From the NCBI GenBank assembly GCA_018262285.1, contig JAGTRX010000015.1, positions 1 to 36,375 of the forward strand: 36,375 nucleotides of DNA. Direction: 5' to 3'. Origin of the DNA: Pseudomonadota bacterium. Its GTDB lineage: Bacteria; Pseudomonadota; Gammaproteobacteria; Burkholderiales; Rhodocyclaceae. Made by a program: the position numbers and the translations under genes. Shown here in pieces: positions 33,325-36,375 of the stretch. Each line of letters begins with the position of its first letter. Positions within the stretch are counted from its first letter, which is position 1. A model generated the notes under the pieces. That model saw nothing but the letters and a program-made list of their open reading frames with translations. It did not search any database and had not been told where the DNA came from.

Positions 33325-34911
33325 GTGACACCACTTGACACCGAAATCTCCCGCCGCCGTACCTTTGCCATCATTTCCCACCCGGACGCCGGCAAAACGA
33401 CGCTGACCGAAAAGCTGCTGTGGTTCGGTGGCGCCATTCAAGTTGCCGGCGAAGTGCGGGCGCGTAAGGCGTCGCGCCACGCCACCTCGGACTGGATGGA
33501 GCTGGAAAAGCAACGCGGCATTTCAGTCACTTCTTCAGTCATGCAGTTCCCCTACCGCGAATGCATGGTCAATCTGCTCGACACGCCTGGCCACGAGGAT
33601 TTTTCGGAAGACACCTACCGCACACTCACCGCCGTCGATTCGGCGGTGATGGTCATCGACTCGGTCAATGGCGTTGAAGCGCAGACCATCAAGTTGCTCA
33701 ACGTCTGCCGCATGCGCGACACGCCCATCCTGACCTTCATCAACAAACTCGACCGTGAAGGCAAGGAGCCCATCGACCTGCTCGATGAGATCGAATCGGT
33801 GCTCGGCATTCAGTGCGCGCCGATGACCTGGCCGATCGGCATGGGCAAGCGTTTTCGCGGCGTTTATCACCTCTACGACGACACCATCAGTTTTTTCGAC
33901 CCGCAGGCCGAGAAAGGCACCTCGGAGACCATCCCGGGGCTCAACAATTCACGTCTCGATGAACTCATCGGCCACCAGGCCGACGAATTGCGCACTGACG
34001 TCGAACTGGTACGCGGCGCCTCACACGCGTTCTGTGCCAAGGCTTATCTGGCCGGCAAACAAACGCCGGTTTTCTTTGGCTCGGCAGTCAATAATTTCGG
34101 CGTGCAGATGTTGCTCGACGCAGTGGTCGAACTCTCACCAGCGCCACTGCCACGTCCCGCAGTGGCCAACGGCGAGGCGCGCGCCGTGGCGCCGAACGAG
34201 GCAAAATTTTCCGGCTTCGTGTTCAAGATACAAGCCAATATGGATCCCAAGCACCGCGACCGCATCGCCTTCCTGCGCGTCTGCTCCGGGCGCTTCCAAC
34301 GTGGCATGAAAATCCGGCAAGGTACGGCTGGCAAACAGATCGCCGTCAATAACGCCATCACCTTCATGGCGCGTGACCGCAGCACCACTGACGAGGCCTG
34401 GTCAGGCGACATCATCGGCATTCCCAACCACGGCACCATCCGCCTCGGCGAAACCTTTTCTGAAGGCGAAGACCTGCGTTTTACCGGCATTCCCTCTTTC
34501 GCGCCCGAGCATTTCAGGCTCGCACGCATTGCCAATCCGCTGAGAATCAAGCAATTACACAAAGGCCTGCAACAACTGGCGGAGGAAGGGGCAACGCAAC
34601 TCTTCCGGCCGCTTTCCGGCAACGACTTGATTCTGGGCGCTGTCGGCATGCTGCAGTTCGATGTCGTCGCCCACCGGCTGGAACATGAATACGGCGTGCA
34701 GGTCATTTTTGATCATTACAACTGTGCCACAGCACGCTGGATACGCGGTAATGCCGACGAATTGCGACAGCTTTCCGATCGCTACAGCGCCAATGTTGCC
34801 CTCGATGGCGCCGACGATCCGGTCTATCTGGCACCCAACAACGTCTATCTGAAAATGATGCAGGAAAAATATCCCAAACTCAGCTTCCTGGAAGCGCGGG
34901 AAGTGATTTGA
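33325..34911 (+). CDS. prfC: Peptide chain release factor 3
   Basis: GTPase that recycles RF1/RF2 from the ribosome. 528 residues, against 529 in E. coli. The G1 motif is [21 protein letters not shown], the switch region has [22 protein letters not shown]3 is [14 protein letters not shown] and G4 [10 protein letters not shown]; domains 2 and 3 follow in full. The GTG at 33325 is preferred because the upstream TTG 33292 overlaps the -10 promoter box and lies before the expected transcript start; the N terminus [23 protein letters not shown] then matches the family. Divergent from hemD. Confidence 0.95.
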   Translation: MTPLDTEISRRRTFAIISHPDAGKTTLTEKLLWFGGAIQVAGEVRARKASRHATSDWMELEKQRGISVTSSVMQFPYRECMVNLLDTPGHEDFSEDTYRTLTAVDSAVMVIDSVNGVEAQTIKLLNVCRMRDTPILTFINKLDREGKEPIDLLDEIESVLGIQCAPMTWPIGMGKRFRGVYHLYDDTISFFDPQAEKGTSETIPGLNNSRLDELIGHQADELRTDVELVRGASHAFCAKAYLAGKQTPVFFGSAVNNFGVQMLLDAVVELSPAPLPRPAVANGEARAVAPNEAKFSGFVFKIQANMDPKHRDRIAFLRVCSGRFQRGMKIRQGTAGKQIAVNNAITFMARDRSTTDEAWSGDIIGIPNHGTIRLGETFSEGEDLRFTGIPSFAPEHFRLARIANPLRIKQLHKGLQQLAEEGATQLFRPLSGNDLILGAVGMLQFDVVAHRLEHEYGVQVIFDHYNCATARWIRGNADELRQLSDRYSANVALDGADDPVYLAPNNVYLKMMQEKYPKLSFLEAREVI

Positions 34912-34970
34912 AGCCAAGTCGCATTTTTCGGCTATTATTCTCTGTTATTTAACGACTTCTGGTTCTATCC

Positions 34971-35558
34971 ATGCGCCATCTTGCCAAATTCCTTATCCCC
35001 GCCCTGCTGGTTTTACTCTCGGCCTGTTCATCAAATCCGCAAATGGTTACGCCCAAGCTGGAACAGAAAGGTGTGCTCAAGGTTCACCCCGGCCTGCTAG
35101 GTCAGCCGGTACCACCGGAATTACGTGAGCCGGAAGAAAAGCGCATCACACGTGTGGATAGCACGGGTGATGGCCAAACTCAGGTTGTCGTCAAGACGGC
35201 CGGCAAGAACGACACGCCCCCCTCCTCGCTCGGCAGTTTCTACTTTGATTTGAATGACGCCAAAATCAAGCCTGAGCACATGAACCTGGCCGAAGAACAC
35301 GCCCGCAAATTGGCGGCAAACCGCAAGGCCGTATTGCGCATCGAGGGTCACGCCGATGAGCGCGGGCCTGATGGTTACAACAAGGTACTCGGCATGAAGC
35401 GTGCCGCTGCCGTTAAGCAAGCGCTCACCAGCAAGGGTGTCAAAGCCAGACAATTGAAGCTTGTCTCTTATGGAAAATCGCGGCCGAAGGTCAAAGGCCA
35501 CGATGAATCCTCGTGGGCAGAAAACCGCCGTGCCGAACTGATTTACGAGCGCGAGTAA
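34971..35558 (+). CDS. Pal/OmpA-type peptidoglycan-associated lipoprotein
   Basis: A 195-residue outer-membrane lipoprotein. Residues 1-19 form a lipoprotein signal (HLAKFLIPALLVLLSAC) with lipobox LSAC; Cys19 would be lipidated. After a Pro/Lys-rich linker, the OmpA-like domain (about 85-195) has FYFDLNDAKIKPEH, LRIEGHADERGPDGYNKVLGMKRAAAVKQAL and WAENRRAELIYERE, the peptidoglycan-binding residues of the Pal family. It is not next to tolB, so it is probably a paralogue rather than the main Pal. It lies 59 nt after prfC, and only 7 nt separate it from a Ser/Thr kinase gene. Confidence 0.92.
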   Translation: MRHLAKFLIPALLVLLSACSSNPQMVTPKLEQKGVLKVHPGLLGQPVPPELREPEEKRITRVDSTGDGQTQVVVKTAGKNDTPPSSLGSFYFDLNDAKIKPEHMNLAEEHARKLAANRKAVLRIEGHADERGPDGYNKVLGMKRAAAVKQALTSKGVKARQLKLVSYGKSRPKVKGHDESSWAENRRAELIYERE

Positions 35559-35565
35559 TCACCTT

Positions 35566-36375
35566 ATGGCCGAGGGCGCCACCCTTCCCGCCGGACTTGA
35601 ACACCGTTACGAAATCGTCCGCGAAATCGGTCGCGGTGCCACCGGCAGCGTTTTTCTTGCCCGCGACATTTATCACCAGCGCGACGTCGCCCTCAAGGTG
35701 GCGCTCTCGCATATTTTCAATGACAGCGAAGAAAACGCCCTCATCCGCAAATCCTGGCTGAACGAGGTGCATCTGGCTGGCAGCCTCAAGCATCCTTATA
35801 TCGTGGATATTTTCGATGCCGGTACCGGCCCTGATACCGCCTGGCTGGTGATGGAATACCTGCCTAACGGCACTCTTGAACCCTATACCAAACCGGATCG
35901 CTTAAAGCCGGTGCCGGAAGTGCTGGAAATTATCTACAAGTGTGCCAGCGCCCTTGATTACGCTTGCCGCAACGGCATCGTGCATCGCGACATCAAGCCG
36001 GCCAACCTGCAATATGTCGCCCCTGGCGAAGCCAAGGTCTGTGACTTCGGCGCCGCCTACTGGACGCGTGACGATGCGACGCAGGTCATGGATATTGGCT
36101 CGCTCGCCTACATGGCGCCGGAACTTTTCCGCCAATGGGTGACGCCGCAGGCCGACATCTACGCCCTAGGCGCCGTGCTCTTCCGCCTGCTCACGTCGCG
36201 CCTGCCTTTTGAAGCCGATAATCAGGCTGCCCTGATGTACGCCATCATCAATGGCGAACATCCGGCGCTCACCTCGCTACGCCCCGATTTGCCGCCCGAG
36301 CTGGAAACGCTGGTGCACCGCATGCTCGCGCGCAGTCTGGAAGATCGATTCCCCAACTGGAACGAGGTCTTGAAG
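35566..36375 (+). CDS. Serine/threonine protein kinase (partial, runs off the window)
   Basis: Eukaryotic-like protein kinase; 270 residues are visible and the frame is open at the window end. All catalytic elements are present: glycine loop IGRGATGS (21-28), Lys44 in VALKV, Glu67 of helix C (NEVHLAGSLKHP), the HRDIKPAN catalytic loop (140-147), DFG (160-162) and YMAPE. The activation segment (AAYWTRDDATQVMDIGSLAYM) contains Thr and Ser residues that could be phosphorylated. No transmembrane or sensor domain is seen so far; it may follow outside. It starts 7 nt after the Pal-like gene, so the two are probably co-transcribed. Substrates unknown. Confidence 0.93.
   Translation, partial: MAEGATLPAGLEHRYEIVREIGRGATGSVFLARDIYHQRDVALKVALSHIFNDSEENALIRKSWLNEVHLAGSLKHPYIVDIFDAGTGPDTAWLVMEYLPNGTLEPYTKPDRLKPVPEVLEIIYKCASALDYACRNGIVHRDIKPANLQYVAPGEAKVCDFGAAYWTRDDATQVMDIGSLAYMAPELFRQWVTPQADIYALGAVLFRLLTSRLPFEADNQAALMYAIINGEHPALTSLRPDLPPELETLVHRMLARSLEDRFPNWNEVLK

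Overview
The window looks like the chromosome of a betaproteobacterium, most likely Rhodocyclales (Dechloromonas/Azonexus-like). This is inferred from the gene neighbourhoods (engB-hemB, dusB-fis-purH-purD, hemD-hemX-hemY beside prfC) and from protein resemblance; no search was run. Most of it is dense, GC-rich housekeeping DNA. One AT-richer accessory island lies at about 15.9-18.6 kb.

Layout. 0-3.4 kb: a biotin group, bioB and bioC, separated by a TetR regulator and an alpha/beta hydrolase. 3.5-6.3 kb: an HDOD signalling protein (minus), the ribosome-assembly GTPase engB and hemB. 6.3-7.75 kb: tRNA-Leu(CAA), a plant-type ferredoxin-NADP reductase and an NTF2-like protein. 7.8-13.85 kb (minus): a small secreted DUF4189 protein, then a membrane-lipid repair group (ArsR regulator, Aas acyltransferase/acyl-ACP synthetase, a Tat-exported amidohydrolase, and an LplT-like transporter whose acyltransferase tail has lost its catalytic motifs). 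14.1-15.9 kb: an RsgA GTPase, a small unknown protein and the heat-shock RNA-binding protein HslR.

15.94-18.59 kb: the accessory island. A MITE-like inverted-repeat element and a gene-poor leader precede a two-gene unit. It encodes an OLD/SMC-like AAA ATPase and, 2 nt downstream, a small PIN-like nuclease candidate. A 459-bp non-coding stretch rich in inverted repeats follows. This pair is the best candidate for a little-described (probably anti-phage) system here.

18.6-24.8 kb: an Lrp/AsnC regulator divergent from a stand-alone homodimeric 2-oxoacid dehydrogenase E1 (AceE/MdeB type), a DUF2461 protein, a hot-dog thioesterase and a 498-residue unknown protein. 24.95-30 kb: dusB-fis-purH-purD-methyltransferase, a largely overlapping translation and purine-synthesis operon. 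30-33.2 kb (minus): a small zinc-ribbon protein, then hemD-hemX-hemY, in which hemX appears broken by an out-of-frame lesion and no hemC is present. 33.3-36.4 kb: release factor 3 (prfC), a Pal/OmpA-type lipoprotein and a Ser/Thr protein kinase cut by the window end.
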